This document shows, one piece after another, positions 54,969-62,854 of a DNA stretch of 64,000 bases. Positions within the stretch are counted from its first letter, which is position 1; each line of letters opens with the position of its first letter. The position numbers and the translations under genes were made by a program. The notes beneath the pieces were generated by a model that had not been told where the DNA came from, made no database searches, and saw only the letters and a list, made by a program, of their open reading frames with translations. The stretch is from Thermoflexus hugenholtzii JAD2. GTDB lineage: Bacteria > Chloroflexota > Chloroflexia > Chloroflexales > Roseiflexaceae. The stretch spans positions 62,001-126,000 of the forward strand of contig CAMCVW010000003.1 of assembly GCA_945881915.1 (NCBI GenBank), read 5' to 3'.

Positions 54969-55943
54969 ATGATTCGTCGTATAGTTTTGTGCATTCTGGC
55001 AACACTCCTTCTTGTTTCGTGCACTACAGCGCAGACTGAACAAAAGAAAATAACCGTCGGCATGCCGTACATTCCGAATGTACAATTTGCCGCATTCTAC
55101 GTTGCAAAAGAACAAGGGTTTTTTGCACAAGAGGGACTCGACGTCAGCTTTGACTACAATTTTGAAAACGACGTTGTGCAACGTCTTGCAACGGGAGCCG
55201 GAATTGAATTTGCACTCGCCAGTGCAGACACCATTATCCTCGCACGTGCGCAAAACATACCCATCAAAGCAGTGCTGGCTACCAGCCAATTTTTCCCTGT
55301 CGGATTTATGAGTAAGCAGGATCTGCCACTCGCTACTCCAGCCGACTTGAAAGGCAAAGTTATCGGAATTCCAGGGAGGTTCGGTGCAAGCTATTTTGGG
55401 CTGAATGCACTGCTCGCCAGTGCAGGTCTGACTGAAGCCGACGTAACTATCCAAGAAATCGGTTTTAACCAAACGCCGGCGTTGATAGAAGATAAAGTAC
55501 AAGTCATCAGCGGCTACATCAATAACGAGCCCATCCAGCTCGAAAAGAACGGTGTAGCAGTGAATGTCCTGCGGGTTGGTGATTTCTTCTCGGTAGCGTC
55601 CGATCACCTCATCGTCAGCGAAGCATTTATCGCATCTGATCGCGCAACCGTGCAAGCCTTCATTCGTGCCCTCAGGAAGGGAATGCAGGCATCAATCGAC
55701 GATCCAACAGCTGCACATGCAGACGCACTCAAGCAAATCCCAGAAGCAAAACAAGGGGATACCGTTGTCTCTATGGCGGTATTGCAGGCAACCACGCCTC
55801 TCTGGCAAGCGCCAAATGTCTCTATTGGCACGATCAATCCCGAAGCTTGGAAAAATTCCGAGCAAGTACTCCGCAATATGGGAACGTTGACCCAAGACAT
55901 CGATATCTCGGCAGGGTACGAACTTGGCCTCTTCGAAAAGTAA
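54969..55943 (+). CDS. ABC transporter substrate-binding lipoprotein, NMT1/THI5-like
   Basis: This 324-residue lipoprotein has a signal peptide ending LLLVSC (lipid Cys near residue 18) and an NMT1/SsuA-like domain. That domain starts ITVGMPYIPNVQFAAFYVAKEQGFFAQEGLDV and includes GKVIGIPGRFGASYFGLNAL. Relatives bind thiamine precursors or riboflavin. AGGTGAAG precedes the ATG at 54969. It pairs with the permease at 53573. No FMN or TPP riboswitch is visible upstream, so the ligand stays open. Confidence 0.88.
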   Translation: MIRRIVLCILATLLLVSCTTAQTEQKKITVGMPYIPNVQFAAFYVAKEQGFFAQEGLDVSFDYNFENDVVQRLATGAGIEFALASADTIILARAQNIPIKAVLATSQFFPVGFMSKQDLPLATPADLKGKVIGIPGRFGASYFGLNALLASAGLTEADVTIQEIGFNQTPALIEDKVQVISGYINNEPIQLEKNGVAVNVLRVGDFFSVASDHLIVSEAFIASDRATVQAFIRALRKGMQASIDDPTAAHADALKQIPEAKQGDTVVSMAVLQATTPLWQAPNVSIGTINPEAWKNSEQVLRNMGTLTQDIDISAGYELGLFEK

Positions 55944-55954
55944 GGATTGACATC

Positions 55955-56596
55955 ATGCAAACATTTTTCTTTGATCTCGATAATACGCTCTACCCCCATT
56001 CAGCAGGTGTTACCGAAGCACTCGAAGAGAAAATGAATGCGTATGTTGCACAAATCACGCAACTTTCTATCCCTGCCGCAACGACGTTACGGCAGGGATA
56101 TTTTCAACAGTACGGTACCACGCTCCGAGGCTTGCAAATACACCACAACGTAGACAGCGAGCTGTATCTCGCGGCAGTGCACGACATCCCGATTGAGGAA
56201 CTCGTCATCCCTAACGGCACATTGTGCACGCTGCTCCATTCATGGTTAGGTCAGAGCGCGGTGTTTACCAATTCACCACGCGAACACGCAGTGCGGGTCT
56301 TGTCTCGTCTCGGATTTGCTGAACATGCACTCCGTATCATTGATATACGCGCAGTAGACTTTATCCCTAAACCCCACCTGCAAGCATATCAACGCGCACT
56401 CGATACCATGAATGCCACAGCAAAAAATGCGGTACTTTTTGAAGATACCCTGGTGAACCTCAAAACAGCAAAAGAAATAGGCATGCGAACCGTGTATATG
56501 CAAGCTGCCGACAAACAGGTACATGTACCAAACTACGTCGATGCAGTGTATAACGACATTGTTTCAGCCATACAAGTGGAAAGCAAAGAGAAGTAA
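55955..56596 (+). CDS. HAD-family hydrolase, pyrimidine 5'-nucleotidase (SDT1-like)
   Basis: This 213-residue HAD phosphatase has motif I FFFDLDNTLYPHS, motif II FTNSPREHA, motif III lysine near FIPKPHLQAY, and motif IV FEDTLVNLKTAKEIG. The LDNTLYP form is typical of the SDT1/PHM8 pyrimidine or flavin/pyridine nucleotide 5'-nucleotidase group. AAGGA precedes the ATG at 55955, 11 bp after the binding-protein stop. If the importer carries riboflavin or a pyrimidine, a nucleotidase beside it would make sense. Confidence 0.88.
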   Translation: MQTFFFDLDNTLYPHSAGVTEALEEKMNAYVAQITQLSIPAATTLRQGYFQQYGTTLRGLQIHHNVDSELYLAAVHDIPIEELVIPNGTLCTLLHSWLGQSAVFTNSPREHAVRVLSRLGFAEHALRIIDIRAVDFIPKPHLQAYQRALDTMNATAKNAVLFEDTLVNLKTAKEIGMRTVYMQAADKQVHVPNYVDAVYNDIVSAIQVESKEK

Positions 56597-56634
56597 TCTG
56601 TGATATTTACATAATATTATCTAAACGACGAAAG

Positions 56635-57603
56635 TTACACCATACCTATAAATCGTTCGTGCTGATGTAAAAGTTCTGTGATAGCACGTTTGATTGCGAT
56701 ATTTGTTTCATATTCTGCGTGATGCGCGCGTATATGCAGAATTATTGCGTTGACAAGCAAATCGATTTCACTTCTGTACGTCTCTATCCATATATCCCCA
56801 ACTTCCATAAGCAGATCGTCACAAAAGGAACGAACAAGATCAATATCGGGCAACAGGAACTCGCGTTGTCCCGATAAGATTTCAGGCACAATCAGCCGCA
56901 GGGACAAAAAATCAACTGCGTGCGTTGGAACGACGAGCGTGTACGTGCTGTTCCGTGACTGAATTTGCAGCTCATTTTCGATGGTAGCTAACTGCTTTCG
57001 GATGAGATACACCGTGGTGTGTAATTGACCAGCCGCCTTACTCTGATCTTTCGCATCCCAGAATATATCGATGAGGGTGTCGCGAAGGACGGGTTGATTC
57101 GCGTGGAATAACAGGTACAAGAAGATTTGCTTGGCTTTTTCTGTACGCCATGCAATGGGAGTATACCCATCTGCTGTGGTACGGACAACCAATGTTGGCA
57201 CGGTGCGAATCATAAACGTTTCGTTGCGGTTTCGTATTTGCATTCCAACCATGCGTGCAATTGTTTTTTTCATGCGTTCAATCGAAACTGGTTTGAGTAA
57301 GTAATCGAGAGAAGCAAGTTCAAACGCAACTACTGCATGTTCCAAATAAGCAGTTGTGAACACGACGTGAATGTGTGGATGAAGCATTGCGAGTTCCTCT
57401 GCAAACTTCAAACCATTGATTTCAGGCATTTCGATGTCTACAAATACCCCATCAACAGCATGGGAATCAATGTACTCGCGAGCAACGAGTGCATCCTCGA
57501 ACGTGGCAGCTATACGTACTTCGGGGAAGTGCGCAAGAATACGCAGCAAACTATGGAGTGCGCGTTGTTCGTCATCGATGAGGATTACCGTCAAGGGGTT
57601 CAT
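56635..57603 (-). CDS. Response regulator with SARP/BTAD-like output domain
   Basis: This 322-residue regulator has a receiver domain (residues 1-120) with acidic residues Asp10/Asp11, phosphoacceptor Asp56 (VFVDIEMPEINGL), Thr in FTTAY and Lys in YLLKPV. The C-terminal part (about 145-322) has an OmpR/SARP-type winged helix (TEKAKQIFLYLLFHANQPV, LIDIFWD, QLHTTVYLIRKQL) and a helical BTAD-like tail. It therefore differs from the LytTR domain usually paired with LytS-type kinases. It overlaps the kinase gene by 4 bp (ATGA). Targets are unknown. Confidence 0.88.
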   Translation of the reverse strand: MNPLTVILIDDEQRALHSLLRILAHFPEVRIAATFEDALVAREYIDSHAVDGVFVDIEMPEINGLKFAEELAMLHPHIHVVFTTAYLEHAVVAFELASLDYLLKPVSIERMKKTIARMVGMQIRNRNETFMIRTVPTLVVRTTADGYTPIAWRTEKAKQIFLYLLFHANQPVLRDTLIDIFWDAKDQSKAAGQLHTTVYLIRKQLATIENELQIQSRNSTYTLVVPTHAVDFLSLRLIVPEILSGQREFLLPDIDLVRSFCDDLLMEVGDIWIETYRSEIDLLVNAIILHIRAHHAEYETNIAIKRAITELLHQHERFIGMV

Positions 57604-58748
57604 ATGAGCTTCGGTCCTTCATTGGGTATTTCGTAACGGACCACGGTACCTTCTCCTGTGACACTCTCGATTTCCAACCCTCTCCCATAGAGATACAACA
57701 AGCGCGTGTGTATATTTACTATTCCAATACTGTCTTGATTACCGCCACGGAATACTTCGGTGAGCCGATCGGGAGTCATTCCCACTCCTGTATCTCGTAC
57801 TTCGACGAGCACAGAATCGCCTTGGTCTTGAATGATAATCGTCACCACGCCACCGCGTCGTTGCTTGAGAACACCATGGTGAATCGCGTTTTCAACGATA
57901 GGCTGCAGAAAAAGCTGTGGGACCCGTATGCTGACCGCATTCTGATCGATACGTCGTTCTATGTGGATGCGTTCTCTGAATCGATCATGCTCTATCTCGA
58001 GATATGCATCGAGAATGTCTATTTCTTCACTGAGTGGGACCAGCGCACTGAAATCTGTGAATCGAAACCGGTTGCGTAAGAACTGACTAAATGCCATCAG
58101 TAACTTCTGCGCTGTTTGCGGTTCTTCATAGATAGCATCGTGGATTGAGTTCAGTGCATTGAATAAAAAATGAGGTTTGATGCGTGCATTGTGAAACGCA
58201 AGTGCGAGTTTGAGCTGTTCTTGATGGACGGTTCTGTACTCCTTGAGCACAATCTGTATCATCACAGCCACTGCAATGGCAAGTTCAACATACGTTGTTT
58301 GGCTCTCGTCGTTGAATCGAAGGTAGAAAAACACATTTTTTGTGGTAATGATGAACAATGCAAAATACAGCAAAATCAGATCATAAGGTACATACGATGT
58401 GTCTGTACGAAAAATACGTACCATCATCAGCGTAAATCCCAACAGCGCAAGTATGCGGTACATGAAAATGACAGTTTCGTAGGCGGCAACAAATTGAACT
58501 GAACACAATACTATTGCTACCAGTACGATACCAAGTATACCCATCACACGCAGAAAAATGCGCTCGATTTTTGCGGGAAATAACTGGTCAAGGAAGAATA
58601 AAAAGAAAACATACGTGATTATCGATATATAGTAGACACGCATTTGGATTAAGTACGCATTTTGACCACTCAATGGGAGTATATCGTAGATGAGTTTGTG
58701 TGTCGGTGCGCCGAAAGAATGAAACACCCTAAGCCGAACAAAAAACAT
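57600..58748 (-). CDS. Sensor histidine kinase, 3' part (five helices plus LytS-type kinase); gene split by frameshift
   Basis: This frame encodes five membrane helices (about 38-58, 62-88, 92-112, 118-142, 152-170) and a cytoplasmic kinase of the His_kinase/LytS family. Phosphoacceptor His193 lies in KPHFLFNALNSI, the N box is QPIVENAIHHG (Asn287) and the G box is DTGVGM. The frame overlaps the end of the upstream frame (58670-58748), which supplies a DISM domain and two helices. Together they make the standard 7TMR-DISM kinase. The ATG at 58748 lies in a T6 run and is probably not a natural start unless re-initiation occurs. Confidence 0.85.
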   Translation of the reverse strand: MFFVRLRVFHSFGAPTHKLIYDILPLSGQNAYLIQMRVYYISIITYVFFLFFLDQLFPAKIERIFLRVMGILGIVLVAIVLCSVQFVAAYETVIFMYRILALLGFTLMMVRIFRTDTSYVPYDLILLYFALFIITTKNVFFYLRFNDESQTTYVELAIAVAVMIQIVLKEYRTVHQEQLKLALAFHNARIKPHFLFNALNSIHDAIYEEPQTAQKLLMAFSQFLRNRFRFTDFSALVPLSEEIDILDAYLEIEHDRFRERIHIERRIDQNAVSIRVPQLFLQPIVENAIHHGVLKQRRGGVVTIIIQDQGDSVLVEVRDTGVGMTPDRLTEVFRGGNQDSIGIVNIHTRLLYLYGRGLEIESVTGEGTVVRYEIPNEGPKLI

Positions 58749-59446
58749 GCAAGGTAGACAGTCCCGCGATAGACTGGTAAAGAGCTTCGGATTAGGAACA
58801 GAACGAGGCTCACCAGAAGAAACAAAATCGCAAAGGAAAATTCCAGACCTTCTTTGATTCGAAACTTCTTCGATAGTACCGTCGGATCTCCAAACAACAC
58901 ATTGCGAATAATGCCCTGACGGTTGCTGGCATTTTCATTTACCACCACAATATCAATATCGATACAATTCTGTCGTGGTTGAATCAAGACAATGTATGGC
59001 TTATTCAGGGCAAAAGGTGCTTCATCAACCGTTTGGGGAATCCCGCGACTCATTATGGTCTCGCCGTTTACGGTGAGTGAATGAGAAGAAAATATGCTTT
59101 CTACATTGAGTGCGTACTGCCGCGTGTCGCTTCCATTCGGCAATAGTATCTGCAAATGATAGACACCTTTTGTGTCTGTTGCAAACAATTCTGATTCAAA
59201 AGGAGAAGGAACGAGCCGATCCTGCGCGATGGAACTGCTATCTATTTCTGTAGTTCCAGAAGAGTACCGCCACACCCCATTGAGCTTGAGAACAGGAGTG
59301 GTGTCTCTATCCCAATTCCGTGCATCAAATACACCACTCACCGCAGTGATGCTCGTGTCAGTACTCAAAAATGGATAAACAATATCGTACAGCAATATGG
59401 CGCTGAGGACAGCAAACACAACCCCGTACCACGTTTTCGTTTTCAT
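58670..59446 (-). CDS. Sensor histidine kinase, 5' part (7TMR-DISM domain plus two helices); gene split by frameshift
   Basis: This 258-residue frame has a signal-anchor helix (about 6-28) and an extracellular 7TMR-DISM-type jelly-roll (about 45-200: LNGVWRYSSG, GVYHLQILLP, PFALNKPYIVLI). Two membrane helices follow (about 207-227 and 233-252), and the frame then ends abruptly after a hydrophilic out-of-frame tail. The remaining five helices and the kinase lie in the -1 frame downstream. AAGGAC precedes the ATG at 59446. A dinucleotide repeat (ACACACA) near 58700 and a T6 run near 58740 are likely slip points. Sequencing error, mutation or programmed shift are all possible. Confidence 0.8.
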   Translation of the reverse strand: MKTKTWYGVVFAVLSAILLYDIVYPFLSTDTSITAVSGVFDARNWDRDTTPVLKLNGVWRYSSGTTEIDSSSIAQDRLVPSPFESELFATDTKGVYHLQILLPNGSDTRQYALNVESIFSSHSLTVNGETIMSRGIPQTVDEAPFALNKPYIVLIQPRQNCIDIDIVVVNENASNRQGIIRNVLFGDPTVLSKKFRIKEGLEFSFAILFLLVSLVLFLIRSSLPVYRGTVYLACFLFGLGCFILSAHRHTNSSTIYSH

Positions 59447-59530
59447 AAGAAAAGTCCTTCCGGACAATCCTTGTGAACCGAGATGTGAAAGATTCATTGT
59501 ATACAGCTATTCGTGATATGTGAGTGAGAT

Positions 59531-59554
59531 ACCGCTCCACTCCACTGGAGCGGT
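59531..59554. other. Hairpin between YyaL-like and kinase genes
   Basis: ACCGCTCCA and TGGAGCGGT form a 9-bp stem around CTCCAC. There is no T tract on either strand. It lies after the YyaL-like gene stop on the minus strand, so it may stabilise that transcript's 3' end. Confidence 0.5.
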
Positions 59555-59611
59555 GAGGTAACTCTATCAGAAGCGTCTCTACAAATTCTCTACATGGTTT
59601 ATCTGTGTGCA

Positions 59612-61645
59612 TTACTGCTGATGTCCGATCGATTGACGCATGTAGTCTTCTATTGCACGGAGGGAAGTCAGTGGAGCACTACATGTCGTGTCTATGCAGA
59701 TATAGACAGTTTCAAGGTTATTAACAGCAATCTTGTGCGCGCAGATAGTCAGATCAGCGTGCACATCTGCATGCAGAATGACGGCGTGCGCTGGAAGTGC
59801 AGCGCGAACATACTCGATTAATGTCCCAAGTGGACCTGCCACGATACACATCATCACGGAACCAACATACAAATCGAGTGCCTGTAAAATGCCCCCGTAT
59901 CCTGCTGGCCAGCGCGATATGGAATCTGTATACGGTGCTAGAAGTCTTTCTGTGAGATATACATAATACGAATCATCGTAGATGGCAGCGAGTTTCATCA
60001 GTGCCACGCAGGTACTCGCTGTTCCTGAAGGGGTCGCATTGTCGTTACGATCACTCGGCCGCACGACAAGCTGTTCATGCATCAGGGAAGTGTCATAGAG
60101 CAGAGAAGTGTCATCGTTGAGGAAGTTTTTGATAATGAACGTCACTCGAGACATCGCATCATGCAAGAATTCAGGGCGTCCCGTTACTCTGTGCAAATCG
60201 AGAGCAGCGATTGCAAGGTTTGCGTGATCCTCGAGGAATGCCAAAACTGTTCCGCACTGACCGTCAAGCCACACACGGCGGAGCATGCCGTCGATGGTCA
60301 TTGTAGACATAATAAAGTTATATGCACGTTCTGCTGCGCGAATCCACTCGGGACGCGAAAACGTCATTCCTGCATGTATAAGGCCAGATATCACTAGTGC
60401 GTTCCATGCGGGGATTACTTTTCGGTCGCAAAAGGGCTTTGTACGTTCACGACGCTGCTTCAAGAGAAGTTCGACAGACGCTTCATATACTATTCTGTTG
60501 GACGGAGAAAACACGGTTGGCCAATCTTCGGCAGTGGCGAATTGTCTTTGGAGAACATATTTGTCTTCGAACGTCGGAGGTCCGTCGCAGCGAAAAATAC
60601 GGGCAAGGTTGTCACGATCACTCCCAAAAATCGTTTGCAACTCGTCCGCCGACCAGACATAATATGTCCCTTCTTCACCATCGGAATCGGCATCGAGTGC
60701 CGAATAAAAACCACCTAACGGGTGCTGCATGTCGTTAATGAGCCATTGTGCTGTGTCGGCGCAAACCATCGCCCCGCGGCTATCGCGGGTACTCCGGAAT
60801 GCCTGTGTGTAGGATTGCAAGAGCAGTCCATTGTCGTACAGCATTTTTTCAAAATGCGGTACTTCCCAACGTGCATCGACACTATACCTGTGGAATCCGC
60901 CCCCAATTTGATCGTACATCCCGCCAGCCGACATCATCATGAGTGTCTTCATGGTCATATGGAGTGCGCTGGCATTACCAGTGCGCTGATAGTATTGGAG
61001 CAAAAACGAGAGCGTCATAGCAGGGGGAAATTTGGGTGCACCGCCGAATCCTCCCCACTGATGATCAAATTCGGGTATGAGTGCATTGAGCACATTCGTC
61101 AGTGTCTGCTGAGATGGTTGTGCAACGGATGGGCGTCCCTGGAGCATCTGAGCAACTTCGTTTTGGAGTTGTTGCGCAGATGCTTGTACCTGTGTCTGCC
61201 GGTCACGCCAAGCCGCCTGGACGCTTTCGAGCACACGGGGAAACCCAGGTTGGCGGCCGGTATCTTCGGGAGGGTAATATGTACCACCATAAAATGGGAG
61301 GCCATCGGGCGTCAGAAAAAGCGTCATTGGCCAACCACCCTGGCCAGTCAAGCGAATTAACGCACTCATGTACACCGAATCAAGATCAGGGCGTTCTTCA
61401 CGATCAACCTTTATGCAGATATAGTTTTGGTTCATCAGTGATGCAATAGCATCATTTTCAAACGATTCACGCTCCATGACATGGCACCAGTGACAGGCAG
61501 AATAACCAATACTCAGGAGAATTGGTTTTTGGCTACTTTGCGCATCACGCAAAGCTGCATCGTTCCACTCACGCCAATGTACGGGATTGCCGGCATGCTG
61601 GCGTAGATATGGACTGAGTGCCTGAGCGAGTTCATTTTGTGACAT
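59612..61645 (-). CDS. YyaL/DUF255 protein with thioredoxin-like domain
   Basis: This 677-residue protein matches the family related to human SPATA20. It has an N-terminal thioredoxin-like domain (about 1-165) with ACHWCHVMERESF (Cys51, Cys54) and GGWPMTLFLTPDG, followed by an (alpha/alpha)6-barrel similar to N-acylglucosamine epimerases. The middle holds GGGFHRYSVDARWEVPHFEKMLYDN in pieces, plus CDRKVIPAWNAL. The biochemical role of the family is not settled. The ATG at 61645 has only a weak GAGAAC upstream. It is a single-gene unit. Confidence 0.93.
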   Translation of the reverse strand: MSQNELAQALSPYLRQHAGNPVHWREWNDAALRDAQSSQKPILLSIGYSACHWCHVMERESFENDAIASLMNQNYICIKVDREERPDLDSVYMSALIRLTGQGGWPMTLFLTPDGLPFYGGTYYPPEDTGRQPGFPRVLESVQAAWRDRQTQVQASAQQLQNEVAQMLQGRPSVAQPSQQTLTNVLNALIPEFDHQWGGFGGAPKFPPAMTLSFLLQYYQRTGNASALHMTMKTLMMMSAGGMYDQIGGGFHRYSVDARWEVPHFEKMLYDNGLLLQSYTQAFRSTRDSRGAMVCADTAQWLINDMQHPLGGFYSALDADSDGEEGTYYVWSADELQTIFGSDRDNLARIFRCDGPPTFEDKYVLQRQFATAEDWPTVFSPSNRIVYEASVELLLKQRRERTKPFCDRKVIPAWNALVISGLIHAGMTFSRPEWIRAAERAYNFIMSTMTIDGMLRRVWLDGQCGTVLAFLEDHANLAIAALDLHRVTGRPEFLHDAMSRVTFIIKNFLNDDTSLLYDTSLMHEQLVVRPSDRNDNATPSGTASTCVALMKLAAIYDDSYYVYLTERLLAPYTDSISRWPAGYGGILQALDLYVGSVMMCIVAGPLGTLIEYVRAALPAHAVILHADVHADLTICAHKIAVNNLETVYICIDTTCSAPLTSLRAIEDYMRQSIGHQQ

Positions 61646-62854
61646 ACCGTGTTCTCATGGTTTCTAGGAATTCTATGCTTGCGATCGACGCTGTTGTGTT
61701 GTGTGTCTCGATTAAAATCCGTCCAAACAAGCATTTTTATGCATTGCAGCCAAAATGGTAACACTATGGTTCATGTGGAAGGCCGCATCAGTATCACTGC
61801 AGCAATTGATAACAAACCGTCCAGCAACGATGAATAACGTACAAAGAGAAGAAAATTCAGCATCATTGTCGTGCCAGTAGCGTTCTCTGTCCGTTGTAAG
61901 TTGTTCATGCAAATACGCAGCGAGTTGTGGATCAGGAAGGACTGCATATGTGGTGCGGAAAACGTCCCATACCCCTGGTGAGAAAACGTATCATGAACAT
62001 AGTACTTGTGTCAGAAGTATGAATGTATTATCACATACCGCGAAAACATTAGTAATTCCATCAGTGCATACGCACTGATTTACTTTTTGGACGTTGATTT
62101 CCGTTCGCCAATGCATATTTAGGATTGTAACGTTTTGTCAGAGTCCTTGGACACACTGATAAGAAAACCTGAACGCGACAGAGAATACACGAATTCTCTC
62201 TTTGTATGGGAAAGGGAAGAGATTCTTCAAGAGCGCTGTGACCCTCCGTCCGCGCCGCGTTTTCTCCCTCTCCGTATGTATCATTAATCGATGAGGACAC
62301 CACGTCCAAATGTGTAGCAACATTCACTAGATAACTCCCTATTGCCGCAGTACACTGCCATATTACAAAACTTGATACAGGTTGCCATTCTCGGTTCTAT
62401 ACTACTTCAAAGCAACATTACATCACTAATGTTATTACAAAACATCCCTTGATAGCGCTAGGGAGAGCTGAATGATCACACTGTTTCGGTTGCCAGAGCG
62501 ATGCGAATGTCACTCACGGTTAGTAGTATGGGTACGGTAGCGTTCTTCGCTTCTGCCCTTGCAATGGCAATAACCCCATCTCGGTGCTGTAGGATGCGTT
62601 TTCTCGCTATATGCAACGGTACGACAAAAAGCACCAAAGGAGTTTATCTGTGCACTGTTTCGGAAGGTGCAGCGCATCTGTCATCGGTACTATCATCCGA
62701 AAGGGCATGAAGACCATAGCGACTCTATTGTTTACACATTTTTTCTTGTGTAACTATTCTTGTAAAACATTATGTCCAAAACCTGTTCAGCGACATTACA
62801 TGCGTTGTACGAAGGTGCAGCCGGGAGCTTTGGCGTTGTTCTGGTGAACAGGTA
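61646..62854. other. 1.2 kb AT-richer region with coding remnants
   Basis: No intact gene is seen. On the minus strand 61712-61999 stays open and reads like protein (DVFRTTYAVLPDPQLAAYL, then DRERYWHDNDAEFSSLC) but has no ATG. A second fragment at 62476-62643 reads PLVLFVVPLHIARKRILQ and on to a TGA. A perfect 8-bp hairpin (ATCAGTGC-ATAC-GCACTGAT) with a nearby T5 lies at 62060-62088, terminator-like on the plus strand. The pieces suggest one or two decayed genes of unknown family. Confidence 0.45.
62476..62643 (-). pseudogene. Possible 3' remnant of an unknown gene
   Basis: A 55-codon open stretch without start codon encodes a protein-like sequence with RDGVIAIARAEAKNATVPIL and ends at TGA. 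The same frame continues upstream past one stop codon, as in a decayed gene. I do not recognise the family. Confidence 0.3.

Noticed and set aside
54894-54969. FMN or TPP riboswitch before the NMT1-like receptor
   Set aside because: The gap is too short and shows none of the conserved aptamer blocks.
54663-55655. 330-residue open frame antisense to the NMT1-like receptor
   Set aside because: Shadow of a well-supported binding protein and GNAT; Cys-rich nonsense composition.
62061-62327. 88-residue minus-strand frame
   Set aside because: No recognisable motif or ribosome site; included only as part of the eroded region.
62501-62710. 69-residue plus-strand frame
   Set aside because: No ribosome site; the opposite strand of the same stretch reads more like protein.
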